NCBI RefSeq assembly: GCF_014773545.1
Contig: NZ_SDDV01000005.1
Coordinates: 124,001-188,000, forward strand
Direction: 5' to 3'
DNA length: 64,000 nucleotides
Origin: Hydrogenophaga sp.
GTDB taxonomy: Bacteria > Pseudomonadota > Gammaproteobacteria > Burkholderiales > Burkholderiaceae_C
The position numbers and the translations under genes are program-made. The notes under the pieces are model-generated. The model was not told the DNA's origin, made no database searches, and saw nothing but the letters and a program-made list of their open reading frames with translations. Position 1 is the stretch's first letter. Each line of letters begins with the position of its first letter. Shown one piece after another: positions 17,901-25,836 of the stretch.

Positions 17901-17950
17901 GCAACGTGGCCTTGTTGGCGGGCCCAGCGGCTTTCGCTCATGCCCGCTAG
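14939..17950 (+). CDS. putA: bifunctional proline dehydrogenase / L-glutamate gamma-semialdehyde dehydrogenase
   Basis: PutA oxidises proline to glutamate in two steps with FAD and NAD+. The 1003-residue product has a proline dehydrogenase barrel (about 75-480; DGISIKLSALHPRYED, MCRLVKGAYWDAEIK, FATHNAGTI) and an aldehyde dehydrogenase domain (about 500-990; ISPWNFPLAIFMGQ, ETGGINAM, catalytic Cys near 787 in SAGQRCSALRLL). The N-terminal ribbon-helix-helix domain of trifunctional PutA is absent, so this is the short type and needs a separate repressor. The ATG at 14939 follows CAGGAG with ideal spacing; a longer frame upstream lacks family similarity. Confidence 0.97.
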   Translation: MPRTTDRLPFPYRPEAALVAQRLACLQGALDWAAAAQVAAPWVRAVRENPPPFWAMESLLKEYPISSAEGLALMRLAEALLRVPDAETAIALTADQLGRADFDGATDSTLARLSSTAIAMSKHFLPGAGQEPGLMAKLGAKTVVAATLRAVQLLGRQFVLGQTIREGMQEAAAARKQRDRLRLSFDMLGEGARTAADALRYLSSYEHAIAAIAQGADPARHPAQKDGISIKLSALHPRYEDAQHERVMNELVPRVWTLCRAAAAAHINLTIDAEEVDRLELSLDVFDALAQRVAEHCPQWQGLGLAMQAYQTRALELIGHIVSLARRHQIKFMCRLVKGAYWDAEIKRAQEQGLPAYPVFTHKQHTDVSYLACAKALLDAPDAIFPQFATHNAGTIAAILQLAARLAVPFELQRLHGMGEGIYREVLKNPLVACRVYAPVGAHRDLLAYLVRRLLENGANSSFVHQLADESVGMDQLLISPLRLQPQPSLPLPVDIYGAARTNSSGRDLSVIAQRDELLTAHAQTAVALMTQARVEDATAAVTRATEAFGTWSRTPVAQRAAVLRFAADTLQQQQPRFCALLVKEAHKTWGDAVSELREAVDFLRYYANEAERVMAPQALPGQRGAVTLGITGESNVLRLVGRGAWVCISPWNFPLAIFMGQVAAALATGNTVLAKPAEQTPAVALEAVKLLHAAGVPADVLQLLHGPGETVGAALVAAPGVAGVVFTGSTQVAKIIQRALAAKDGPIVPLIAETGGINAMLVDSTALPEQVADAVLQSAFRSAGQRCSALRLLCVHEAIADGVIEMIQGAARELVAGDPSLLSTDLGPVIDAEAFDHIQRHVARLRGSAKNLLPETPPAQALPHLIAPQMFEVKAIGEVRQEIFGPVLQVLRWSGDPMDVIGQINALGYGLTLGIQTRIDSRAQALAAAARVGNVYVNRNMIGAVVGVQPFGGEGLSGTGPKAGGPHYLLRFCAERTLSINTAAAGGNVALLAGPAAFAHAR

Positions 17951-18109
17951 CGCGCAACACGATAAAGCAATACCCCACCAGTACCCGCAGCCCTGTGCGA
18001 CAAGCGCTGGTTGATGGCTGCATTGTCTTGGCGCTGGTTTTTTAGCATTTTGAGGCCCGCTGGTCCCGGCCTGTCGCCGACAATCGGGTCTCCATTGAAG
18101 CCCATTTCC

Positions 18110-19291
18110 ATGCCCCACACCGCCCCTCTTTTTGACGACTTGGCGCCCGCCCCGGCAGCCGCCCGCTCGGCCACCGGCCTGAGCGTGCAAGCCCCAGGCC
18201 CGACCCGGCTGTCTGCCGCTGCGCGGGCCTTCAACCTGCAATTGACACGCATCGACAAGCTCAAAAGCCAGCTGCAGGAGCTGGACACGCTGGGCCAGGC
18301 GCACCGCCATGCCTTGCACCAGAGCGTGACCCCGCTGCAAAAACGCCAGGCCCAGTGCATGCGCGAGATGGCGCTGAGTCTGGACGTTCGGCTGCAGGGC
18401 AAGCTGCTGAGCGCCCTGCAGCGCAAAACCGCGCAACAGATTTTGTGCAGCCTGGCCCTCGCACTCGCACAGGACGGCCACGCCGACATGGTCGCGCTGC
18501 ACGACCGCCACAACCCGCGCAGCCTGGCCCAACTGGACCAAGACCATGCCGACGAGCTGCGCGCGCAGATCGAGGCCGCACTGGGTGAGCCGCTGGAGGC
18601 CGCGCAAGAAGGCGCCAGCGCCGACGAGCTGCTGCACGAAGGCATGGCGCGGTTGCGCCAGTCGGTGCAAGACGAACAGGCGCGTCGCCGCGAAGCGGCG
18701 GACCAGCGCAAGGCGCGCAAGAAGCCTGGCGCCACGAAAAGTAAAGCGCAGGTCCAACTGGACGACGCCGAAACCACGCTGCGCAGCCTGTTTCGCCAGC
18801 TGGCCAGCGCGCTGCACCCGGACCGCGAACCCGACGTGCAGGCGCGTCTGCACAAAACGGCGCTCATGAGCGAGGCCAATGCCGCCTACGGCCGCAAAGA
18901 CCTGGTCGCCTTGATGCAGATTCAGCAACGCGCCACCTTGGCAGACCCCGATGCCGCCGCGCGCCTGAGCGACGAAAAGCTGGCCGCCTTGACGCTGCTG
19001 CTGAAACAGCAGGTGGCCGATCTGGAGCGCGAACGCGCTGGGCGACACGACCAGTTGGCCACTGAATTCGACCTTCCGTTCGGTTTCGGCGTCACGCCCA
19101 AGACGCTGCAAATGGTGCTCAACGAGCAGGTGTTCGAACTGGAGGACGCGCTAAACCACATGGCGCGCGACCTAGCGCGTGTGCAGGACGACGCAGAGCT
19201 CAAGCGCTGGCTGACCGAGCAGCGCAACGAAACCAAGCGCCAGATGCGTGAGCAGCGTGAGCAGACTCGGGGTGGGGGGTTCTTCTTTTGA
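18110..19291 (+). CDS. J-domain-containing protein of unknown role
   Basis: A 393-residue soluble protein. Near residues 220-275 it has a J-domain-like segment: LRSLFRQLASALHPDREPD, with an intact HPD tripeptide, then SEANAAYGRKDLVALMQIQ. The rest is largely helical and charged, with coiled-coil potential around 35-110 and at the C-terminus (repeated E/R/Q). It would be a DnaK co-chaperone by domain content. I recognise it only as a conserved hypothetical type in Comamonadaceae. The ATG at 18110 is chosen because upstream residues are not protein-like. It lies 159 nt after putA and converges on dnaB. Confidence 0.75.
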   Translation: MPHTAPLFDDLAPAPAAARSATGLSVQAPGPTRLSAAARAFNLQLTRIDKLKSQLQELDTLGQAHRHALHQSVTPLQKRQAQCMREMALSLDVRLQGKLLSALQRKTAQQILCSLALALAQDGHADMVALHDRHNPRSLAQLDQDHADELRAQIEAALGEPLEAAQEGASADELLHEGMARLRQSVQDEQARRREAADQRKARKKPGATKSKAQVQLDDAETTLRSLFRQLASALHPDREPDVQARLHKTALMSEANAAYGRKDLVALMQIQQRATLADPDAAARLSDEKLAALTLLLKQQVADLERERAGRHDQLATEFDLPFGFGVTPKTLQMVLNEQVFELEDALNHMARDLARVQDDAELKRWLTEQRNETKRQMREQREQTRGGGFFF

Positions 19292-19331
19292 GGTGCTGGG
19301 CGTTCAACACGACCACGCTGGCGCCAGCCGC

Positions 19332-20759
19332 TCAGTAGTCACCCCCACCGGCCAGGCTCTCAAAGCGCGTCAGCATGTTCAGGAACGCCAGCTTGACGAC
19401 CCCGGTGGGGCCGTTGCGCTGCTTGCCTATGATGATCTCGGCTACGCCCGGCTCTTTGCAGGCGTCCTTGGTGTAGTACTCGTCGCGGTAGATGAACATG
19501 ATGATGTCGGCGTCTTGCTCGATGGCGCCGGACTCGCGCAGGTCGCTCATCATGGGCCGCTTGTCGGTGCGCGACTCGACGCTGCGGTTGAGCTGCGAGA
19601 GCGCAATCACCGGGCACTGCAACTCCTTGGCCAGCATTTTCAGGCCACGCGAAATTTCACCCAATTCGGCAGCGCGGTTGTCGCCGTCCGAGCCGCTGCC
19701 GCTCATCAGTTGCAGGTAATCGACCACGATCAGCCCGAGCTTGCCGCACTGGCGCGACAGGCGCCGCGCGTTGGCGCGCAAGACGCTGGCGGTCAGGCCC
19801 GGGGTTTCGTCGATGTGCAGCGAAACGTTGCGCAGTTTTTCTATCGCCTCGGTCAGGCGCGGCCATTCGTCATCGGTCAGTTTGCCGTTGCGCAAATGGG
19901 TCTGATTGATGCGACCAATCGATCCGACGATGCGCACCGCAAGCTGCGAAGCGCCCATTTCCATCGAAAACACCGCCACCGGCAGGCCTTCGTTGAGCGC
20001 CACGTGTTCGGCGATATTGATCGCAAATGCGGTTTTTCCCATCGACGGCCGTGCCGCCAGCACCACCAAATCGCCCGCCTGCAAGCCGCAGGTCATGCGG
20101 TCGAGGTCGATGAAGCCGGTCGGCACGCCGGTGATGTCGTTCGGGTTGTCGGCCATCTCTTGCACGCGGTCGAGCAGATCGACCACCAGCGTGTCCATGC
20201 CCTGAAAGCCCTCTTTCATGCGCGAGCCTTCTTCCCCGATGTTGAAGATTTTTTGCTCGGCTTCATCCAGGATTTTGTCCACCGCCCGGCCTTGGGTGTT
20301 AAAGGCAGTGGTGGCGATTTCGTCGCTGGCGGTGATCAATTTGCGCAAAATGGCGCGCTCGCGCACGATCTCGGCGTAGCGGCGAATATTGGCCGCACTC
20401 GGCACGTACTGCGCCAGCGCGTTCAGGTAGGCCAGCCCACCCGCATCGTCGGCCTTGCCCAGGTTTTGCAGGTGTTCGTACACCGTCACCACGTCGGCCG
20501 GCTTGTTGGCGTTGACCAGAGTGGCTATGGCAGCGTAGGCCAGGCGGTGTTCGTAGCGGTAGAAGTCGGCGTCGTGTAACAAGTCGGCTACCCGGTCCCA
20601 GGCGCCGTTGTCTAGCAGCAAACCGCCCAACACGCTGGACTCGGCCTCGACCGAATGCGGCGGCACGCGCAACTGTGCCAACTGCCGCTCGGCACCGGCC
20701 ATCGGCCCGTCCAGGCCGAGATCAAAAGGTGGAAGGGTGCGCGAAAAAACGACAGACAT
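19332..20759 (-). CDS. dnaB: replicative DNA helicase DnaB
   Basis: DnaB is the ring helicase at the replication fork. The 475-residue product has the N-terminal primase-interacting domain (about 30-135; PHSVEAESSVLGGLLLDN) and a RecA-like motor domain with Walker A ARPSMGKTAFA near residue 240, Walker B LGLIVVDYLQLM and the arginine-finger region. Length is normal. The ATG is at 20759. It stands alone, with a 406-nt non-coding gap upstream; rpsR/rplI, its neighbours in many proteobacteria, are not here. Confidence 0.97.
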   Translation of the reverse strand: MSVVFSRTLPPFDLGLDGPMAGAERQLAQLRVPPHSVEAESSVLGGLLLDNGAWDRVADLLHDADFYRYEHRLAYAAIATLVNANKPADVVTVYEHLQNLGKADDAGGLAYLNALAQYVPSAANIRRYAEIVRERAILRKLITASDEIATTAFNTQGRAVDKILDEAEQKIFNIGEEGSRMKEGFQGMDTLVVDLLDRVQEMADNPNDITGVPTGFIDLDRMTCGLQAGDLVVLAARPSMGKTAFAINIAEHVALNEGLPVAVFSMEMGASQLAVRIVGSIGRINQTHLRNGKLTDDEWPRLTEAIEKLRNVSLHIDETPGLTASVLRANARRLSRQCGKLGLIVVDYLQLMSGSGSDGDNRAAELGEISRGLKMLAKELQCPVIALSQLNRSVESRTDKRPMMSDLRESGAIEQDADIIMFIYRDEYYTKDACKEPGVAEIIIGKQRNGPTGVVKLAFLNMLTRFESLAGGGDY

Positions 20760-21165
20760 GAATGTTCTTTGGGTGGGAATGACACACGACGCTGATCAGC
20801 AATGGCGCCGAGCGCTTGGGTCGGTGGCGGGTGGGGGATAGGGGCCAGCGCCGGTGGACGCCGTCACGACGAAGCCGCCGCGGCGGCACCAAAGACCTGG
20901 GCCAACGCGTTGATGGTACGAGCAAACCGCAGCCAAGTCACGGCACAAGGCGGTGGAAAACAACTGCACAAGCTGTGGATAGATTGTGCGCAACGGTTGC
21001 ACCCGAACGCCCGCTGGCAGCCGGCCGTCCCACCTTGTCAGACCCCCGTATCCGCGCCGCAATATCCCGCTGCCTGCGCAGAAATGCCTTGTCTGGCGAA
21101 AAAATCCACCGGTTTCAGTTTGTCAAGCCATTTGCAAAAAACTGCATCAGGAAATGATGCTGGCT
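20760..21165. other. 406-bp gap between dnaB and the SirB1-type gene
   Basis: No reading frame here looks like a real gene. The segment holds TTGACA on the minus strand (21121-21126), with no convincing -10 at 17 nt. A sequence one base off a DnaA box (CTATCCACA, 20974-20982 on the minus strand) is also present. It presumably contains the dnaB promoter. Confidence 0.4.
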
Positions 21166-22026
21166 TTAACTCAAGGCAGCACGCAATTCGCGCACCCGCT
21201 GGGCCAGCGCTTGCCGCCCGATGGCGTCGTCGGATTGGGCAAGATAGGTCTCCAGATCGCTTAAGGCACGCCTGTGGTCGCCCACTTCGGCCCAGGCCAG
21301 GCCGCGGTCGCGGTACTCGTCCCAGGCTTTGGGAGACAAGACGAGCAAGCGGTCTTGCACCGCAATCAGACGCTGCCAGTCTTGCTGCGTGCGGTGAATG
21401 TCTTTCAGGTTGTACAAGATGCGCGCCAGCATGTCGCGTGGCGCGGCCGCCTGCAGATACAAACCGGCGGGCACGTCGAAATCGTCAATCAGGCCGTTGC
21501 GGCGCTTGTAGGGTTCCAGGCGCTCGGACAGGTCTTCACGGCTGAGCGACTGACCAGTGAACGGGTCTATCACCACCTGACCGTGCGGCAGCGTGACCTT
21601 GACCAGGAAATGGCCGGGAAAGTTGATGCCACATGCCTTCATGCCCAGGCCCTGGGCCAGCTCCAGCCAGAGCACGGCCAGCGTGATCGGAACACCGCGG
21701 CGCGTGCGCAGCACCGAACTGAGGTAGCTGTTCTGCGGGTCGTGGTAGTCGTTGCGGTTGCCGCCAAAGCCCAGGTCTCGAAAGAAGAACTGATTCAGCG
21801 TGCGCAGCCGCTGCAGCGGGTCAGCGACATCGGTGCAGCGCCGTCGCAGCCGCGCCAACAACTGATCGACCTCACCCAACACCTGCTGCACGTCGAGTTC
21901 GGGGTGTTCGTCCAGCGCGATCGCGGCAGCGGCTTCAAGCAAGGGCACGTGCTCGGACTCACCGACCAGGGCGGCAAAATAGCCCAGCGGCGTGGGCACG
22001 GCAGCAAAGTCAAATGCAGAGGGCAT
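21166..22026 (-). CDS. SirB1-family protein (transglutaminase-like plus TPR)
   Basis: A 286-residue protein of the SirB1/YchA type. The N-terminal two thirds is a transglutaminase-like fold (LNQFFFRDLGFGGNRNDYHDP, SSVLRTRRGVPITLAVLWLEL, GINFPGHFLVKV). The C-terminal third (about 205-280) is TPR-like (RILYNLKDIHRTQQDWQRLI, RDRGLAWAEVGDHRRALSDL). The family function is not established. The ATG at 22026 (MPSAFDFAAVPTPLGYFAAL) is preferred over a start 12 codons upstream. murJ ends 42 nt upstream on the same strand. Confidence 0.85.
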   Translation of the reverse strand: MPSAFDFAAVPTPLGYFAALVGESEHVPLLEAAAAIALDEHPELDVQQVLGEVDQLLARLRRRCTDVADPLQRLRTLNQFFFRDLGFGGNRNDYHDPQNSYLSSVLRTRRGVPITLAVLWLELAQGLGMKACGINFPGHFLVKVTLPHGQVVIDPFTGQSLSREDLSERLEPYKRRNGLIDDFDVPAGLYLQAAAPRDMLARILYNLKDIHRTQQDWQRLIAVQDRLLVLSPKAWDEYRDRGLAWAEVGDHRRALSDLETYLAQSDDAIGRQALAQRVRELRAALS

Positions 22027-22068
22027 GCAAAGGGCCAAGTCAGAACAAATCGGCGGCGGCAACAGGCG

Positions 22069-23634
22069 CTATTTTCGGACGAATTGGCGCAGATTCAAAC
22101 CACTGATCAACAAGGTCAGAAAATACAGCAGCACGGCGGCGACCACAAACAGCGCCAGCAGGCCAGCACGCTGCAGCCGCCGGCCATCAAAATCGAGCCA
22201 ATCGAACTGCGCAACGGCCCAGCCCAGAAACAGCCCCAGCAAGGCGCTGGCAAACGCCACGCGCAGCGCAAAGAGCAACCAGCCCGGGCGTGGCGTGTAG
22301 GCACCGCAGCGGATCAAGCCCAGCAACAGCCACAAGGCGTTGACCATGGCCCCGATGCCGATCGACAGCGCCAGCGCGGCGTGCGCCAGGTGCGGCACCA
22401 GCAGCACATTCAGGCATTGGGTGAACACCAGCACCACGATGGCGATTTTCACCGGCGTGCGAATGTCTTGCCGGGCGTAAAAACCGGGCGCCAACACCTT
22501 GATGGCGATCAGCCCGAGCAGGCCGACGCCGTAACCCATCAGCGCCACAGCGGTCTGGCGCGCGTCGGTGTCGGTGAAGGCGCCGTTGTGGTAAATCACC
22601 GCCACCAGCGGTTGGGCAAAAATCAGCAGCGCCAGCGCGCTAGGAACCGCCAGCAGCACCGCCAGACGCAAGCCCCAGTCGAGCAGACCGCTGTAGCGCG
22701 GCGCGTCGTCGGCAGCGCTGGCGGCGGCCAGTTGCGGCAGCAACACCACACCCAGCGCCACGCCCAGCAAAGCGGTCGGAAACTCCATCAAGCGGTCAGC
22801 GTAGGTCAGCCAGCTCACGCTGCCGGTGGCCAGGTGCGAGGCGATCTGGGTGTTGATGAGCAGCGAGAGCTGCGCTACGCTGACGCCCAGCAGCGCCGGC
22901 AGCATCAGCGTGGTGACGCGGCGCGTGCCGGGGTGGGCCCAGGCCGCGCGCAACGCCGACCAACGCAGCCCGATGCGCGGCAACAGGCCCAGGCGCAGCA
23001 GCGCCGGAATCTGCACCGCCAGTTGCAACACACCGCCCAGCAAGACGCCACCGGCCATGGCGTAAATGGGTTCTATGCCCTGCGCCCCGAACCAGGGTGC
23101 GCCCCAGTAGGCGGCGGCGATCATGGCGACATTGAGCAGCACCGGGGTGGCGGCCGGCACGGCAAAACGCCGCCAGGTGTTCAAAATACCGGCCGACAGC
23201 GCCACCAGCGACATGAAGGCGATGTAGGGAAACATCCAGCGCGTCATGAAAACAGCGGCGTCGAAGCTGGCCGGGTCTTGTTTGAGGCCGCTGGCCATGG
23301 CCCAGACCAACACCGGCGCGCCCAGCACGCCCAGCACACAGGTCAGGGTCAGCGCCCAGACCAGTACGGTGGCGATCTGATCGATCATCTGCCGGGTGGC
23401 GGCGTTGCCCTCTTTGGCCCGCACGCCGGCCAGCACCGGCACAAAGGCCTGGCTGAAAGCCCCTTCAGCAAACAGGCGGCGCAGCAAATTCGGGATGCGA
23501 AAAGCGACGTTGAAAGCGTCGGTCAGGGCACTGGCGCCAAAGGTGGCGGCCATCAGCATCTCGCGCACCAAGCCAGTGATGCGCGAGAGCAGGGTCAGCA
23601 ACGAAACCAGAGTAGCGGATTTGAACAAAGACAC
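22069..23634 (-). CDS. murJ: lipid II flippase MurJ
   Basis: MurJ moves lipid II across the inner membrane for peptidoglycan synthesis. The 521-residue product has about fourteen membrane helices. The N-terminus, ATLVSLLTLLSRITGLVREM then AFNVAFRIPNLLRRLFAEGA, is the family hallmark. The start is GTG at 23634. It is divergent from rpsT with a 119-bp gap, as in many betaproteobacteria. Confidence 0.96.
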   Translation of the reverse strand: MSLFKSATLVSLLTLLSRITGLVREMLMAATFGASALTDAFNVAFRIPNLLRRLFAEGAFSQAFVPVLAGVRAKEGNAATRQMIDQIATVLVWALTLTCVLGVLGAPVLVWAMASGLKQDPASFDAAVFMTRWMFPYIAFMSLVALSAGILNTWRRFAVPAATPVLLNVAMIAAAYWGAPWFGAQGIEPIYAMAGGVLLGGVLQLAVQIPALLRLGLLPRIGLRWSALRAAWAHPGTRRVTTLMLPALLGVSVAQLSLLINTQIASHLATGSVSWLTYADRLMEFPTALLGVALGVVLLPQLAAASAADDAPRYSGLLDWGLRLAVLLAVPSALALLIFAQPLVAVIYHNGAFTDTDARQTAVALMGYGVGLLGLIAIKVLAPGFYARQDIRTPVKIAIVVLVFTQCLNVLLVPHLAHAALALSIGIGAMVNALWLLLGLIRCGAYTPRPGWLLFALRVAFASALLGLFLGWAVAQFDWLDFDGRRLQRAGLLALFVVAAVLLYFLTLLISGLNLRQFVRK

Positions 23635-23697
23635 GCCGCGAGTGTATCGGCTGCCAGCACGGCCCGATCCCGAGTTAGACGCAAGCTGGCGCGGTCA

Positions 23698-23706
23698 TGC
23701 TAAAAT
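23698..23706 (+). promoter_or_regulatory. extended -10 promoter of rpsT
   Basis: TGCTAAAAT is an extended -10 (TGn plus TAAAAT) 48 nt upstream of the rpsT ATG. No consensus -35 is present at 17 nt, which is common for extended -10 promoters. Confidence 0.55.
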
Positions 23707-23753
23707 GGTGGGCTTTGCTGGCAACATCTCCAAACATGTAAAGGAAATCGATC

Positions 23754-24056
23754 ATGGCAACCAAGCCGAAGAAAAAAAACCCCCGCCTGGCGTCCGGGCG
23801 CAAGCGCGTGCGCCAAGACATCAAGCTCAACGCCGCCAACACCTCGCTGCGCTCGAAGTACCGCACGGTGGTGAAAAACGTTGAAAAAGCCGTGCTCAGC
23901 GGCGACCGCGAGCGCGCAACCGAACTGTTTGCCAAGATGCAGTCGGTGGTTGACATCGTTGCCGACAAAGGCATCTTCCACAAAAACAAGGCCGCGCGCG
24001 ACAAAAGCCGCCTGGCTGCCAAAGTCAAGGGTCTGGCTGCCGCCGCCGCAGTCTGA
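23754..24056 (+). CDS. rpsT: 30S ribosomal protein S20
   Basis: S20 binds the 5' and 3' minor domains of 16S rRNA. The 100-residue, very basic product begins [20 protein letters not shown] and contains [17 protein letters not shown] and [20 protein letters not shown], all standard for S20. An AAAGGAA ribosome-binding sequence precedes the ATG. Monocistronic with its own promoter and terminator. Confidence 0.98.
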   Translation: MATKPKKKNPRLASGRKRVRQDIKLNAANTSLRSKYRTVVKNVEKAVLSGDRERATELFAKMQSVVDIVADKGIFHKNKAARDKSRLAAKVKGLAAAAAV

Positions 24057-24122
24057 TACCCCGCAGCCCGCGCGCCCTCGGGCGTGCGCCGTTTGAAACC
24101 GGTGCGCTGCCAGCAAAAATGA

Positions 24123-24147
24123 AACAGCCGCCTGCGGGCGGTTTTTT
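24123..24147 (+). terminator. rpsT intrinsic terminator
   Basis: GCCGCC, TGC and GGGCGG form a compact GC stem followed by TTTTTT, about 70 nt after the rpsT stop and 45 nt before the AEC transporter gene. Confidence 0.8.
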
Positions 24148-24191
24148 CATGTCCGCACCCATGTCCACACCCTGCCCGCTATGCTTGCCGG

Positions 24192-25112
24192 GTGAACGTC
24201 GTCCACCTGCTGCTGCCCGATTTCGCACTCATCTTGTGCGGCTATCTGGTGTGCCGCTTCACGCCGCTCAACCGCAGCGTCTGGCAGCCGGTGGAAAATC
24301 TGGTTTACTATTTTCTGTTCCCGGTGCTGCTGTTTCACTCGATCGTGAAAAGCCCGCTGGAGCTGGAGCAGACCGCCAGCTTGCTGCTGGCCGGTGTCGG
24401 GCTCGGCCTGGGTGGCATTGCGCTGGCGTATTCGCTGCCCTACTGGCCCTGGCTGGGAAAACACATAGACCCGCGGCTGCACGCTGCCAGCGCACAGGTC
24501 GGCTTTCGATTCAACTCCTTTATTGCGCTGGCACTGGCCAGCCAACTGGCTGGGGCGCCTGGGCTGCTGATGGTGGCGATGCTGATTGGCGTGTGTGTGC
24601 CGCTGTTCAACGTGGCGGCGGTCTGGCCCATGGCCAGGCACGCCAAGAAAAGTGTGCGGCGCGAGCTGCTGCGCAACCCCTTGATCATAGGCACCGTTTG
24701 CGGCCTGAGCGCCAACCTGCTCGGGTTTTCACTGCCAGCGTGGATCGAACCCACGTTCAGCCGCATCGGACAGGCCGCGCTCGCGCTGGGCCTGCTGGCC
24801 GCCGGGGCGGGCCTGCAATTCGGTTCACTGGCGACAGCCAAGCTGCTCGGGGTCGGGGTGTTGACGGTCAAGCACCTGGCGCTGCCGCTGCTGGCGCTGG
24901 GCCTGGCGCTGCTGCTACAGCTCGATGCCACCCAGACCACGGTGCTGCTGATGTTCTCGGCCCTGCCCACTGCATCAAGTTGCTACGTGCTGGCTGCCCG
25001 CATGGGTTACGACGCGGCGCACGTGGCCGGTCTGGTTACGCTGTCGACGCTGCTGGGCATGGTGAGTCTGCCGTTCGCAGTCGGTCTGCTGGCCCGCTGG
25101 GCCGGTGGCTGA
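24192..25112 (+). CDS. AEC (auxin efflux carrier) family transporter
   Basis: A 306-residue membrane protein with about ten helices in two five-helix halves. Family features include the helix-breaking segment FNSFIALALASQ in the first half and SALPTASSCYVLAARMG in the second. Bacterial AEC members move organic acids or similar solutes. The start is GTG at 24192 (MNVVHLLLPDFALILCGYLV), giving the normal family start. It converges with the lipoprotein gene, leaving 10 nt. The substrate is unknown. Confidence 0.88.
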   Translation: MNVVHLLLPDFALILCGYLVCRFTPLNRSVWQPVENLVYYFLFPVLLFHSIVKSPLELEQTASLLLAGVGLGLGGIALAYSLPYWPWLGKHIDPRLHAASAQVGFRFNSFIALALASQLAGAPGLLMVAMLIGVCVPLFNVAAVWPMARHAKKSVRRELLRNPLIIGTVCGLSANLLGFSLPAWIEPTFSRIGQAALALGLLAAGAGLQFGSLATAKLLGVGVLTVKHLALPLLALGLALLLQLDATQTTVLLMFSALPTASSCYVLAARMGYDAAHVAGLVTLSTLLGMVSLPFAVGLLARWAGG

Positions 25113-25122
25113 AGCCGTCGCC

Positions 25123-25836
25123 TCAGCGCTGCAGCAGCAACTCGATGCGCCGGCCAATGCGCGCCGCCTCCTCGGTTGCTGCACCGGCCTGCGCGTGCTG
25201 CTGCTGCACGCGCAGCCAAGCCAGCAGCGGACGGCGCCAACCCTGCTGCGATGCGGTCTGCACCGCCAAGTCAAGCAGCTCGGGCGTGGCCTGGCCGCGC
25301 CGCAGCAACACGCCCGCACCGACCAGGCGCGCCAGCGGGTCATCGATGGCGGCCAATGCAGCCAGCGTCGGTGCGTCCCCGGCAGCGCCCAGCAAGCGGC
25401 GCTGCGCCGGCGGCAGCAGCGCCGCATCACCCGGCCGTGCAAGCCCGGCCAGGTAGCGGGCGTAGGCCTGCTCAGGCGCGGCGGCGTCTGCCAGCAAGGC
25501 CTCGAACCCCTGGCAAGGCTCGAATTCGAGCGCCGCCACCCGGCTGGCGCAGCGCAGCAGCTCCAGCCGGGCCAGCAGATCGGGCCGGGCGCTGCGCGCG
25601 ATTTCGCTGCGCGCGCGCGCAAACTCGGCCGCTTCGACGCGGACGTCGCCACGCAGCCAGGCGGCAATGGCGCGCTCGGCGCTGGCCTTGGCGTTGCTCT
25701 GCCAGTCTGGTGCCGGCGCGCTGGCGCAGGCCGTCAGCAGCACCAGCAGCGCCAGCAGCAGCGGCAACAAGGCCGCAGCGGGGCACGGGAGCGCGCCGTG
25801 CGGGCGCATCGACAAGCAGGTCTTGGACGTGTTCAC
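25123..25836 (-). CDS. lipoprotein of unknown function, last gene of the MCE operon
   Basis: A 237-residue protein with an N-terminal hydrophobic signal ending in the lipobox LLTAC; Cys37 would be lipidated. The mature part is alanine-rich and helical, and looks like irregular helical repeats (RAIAAWLRGDVRVEAAEFAR, LLRRGQATPELLDLAVQTA). I find no match to PqiC/LptE-type auxiliary lipoproteins. The GTG start at 25836 overlaps the MCE gene stop as GTGA, so it is translationally coupled to that transport protein and is probably part of the same envelope system. Confidence 0.75.
   Translation of the reverse strand: MNTSKTCLSMRPHGALPCPAAALLPLLLALLVLLTACASAPAPDWQSNAKASAERAIAAWLRGDVRVEAAEFARARSEIARSARPDLLARLELLRCASRVAALEFEPCQGFEALLADAAAPEQAYARYLAGLARPGDAALLPPAQRRLLGAAGDAPTLAALAAIDDPLARLVGAGVLLRRGQATPELLDLAVQTASQQGWRRPLLAWLRVQQQHAQAGAATEEAARIGRRIELLLQR

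Noticed and set aside
16523-19111. 862-codon open frame opposite putA and the J-domain gene
   Set aside because: No recognisable domain; it covers two real genes on the other strand.
20974-20982. DnaA-box-like sequence upstream of dnaB
   Set aside because: Single site with one mismatch; no cluster and no AT-rich unwinding region, so not an origin.
21274-23703. 809-codon open frame opposite murJ and the SirB1-type gene
   Set aside because: It spans two well-supported antisense genes and has shadow-like composition.
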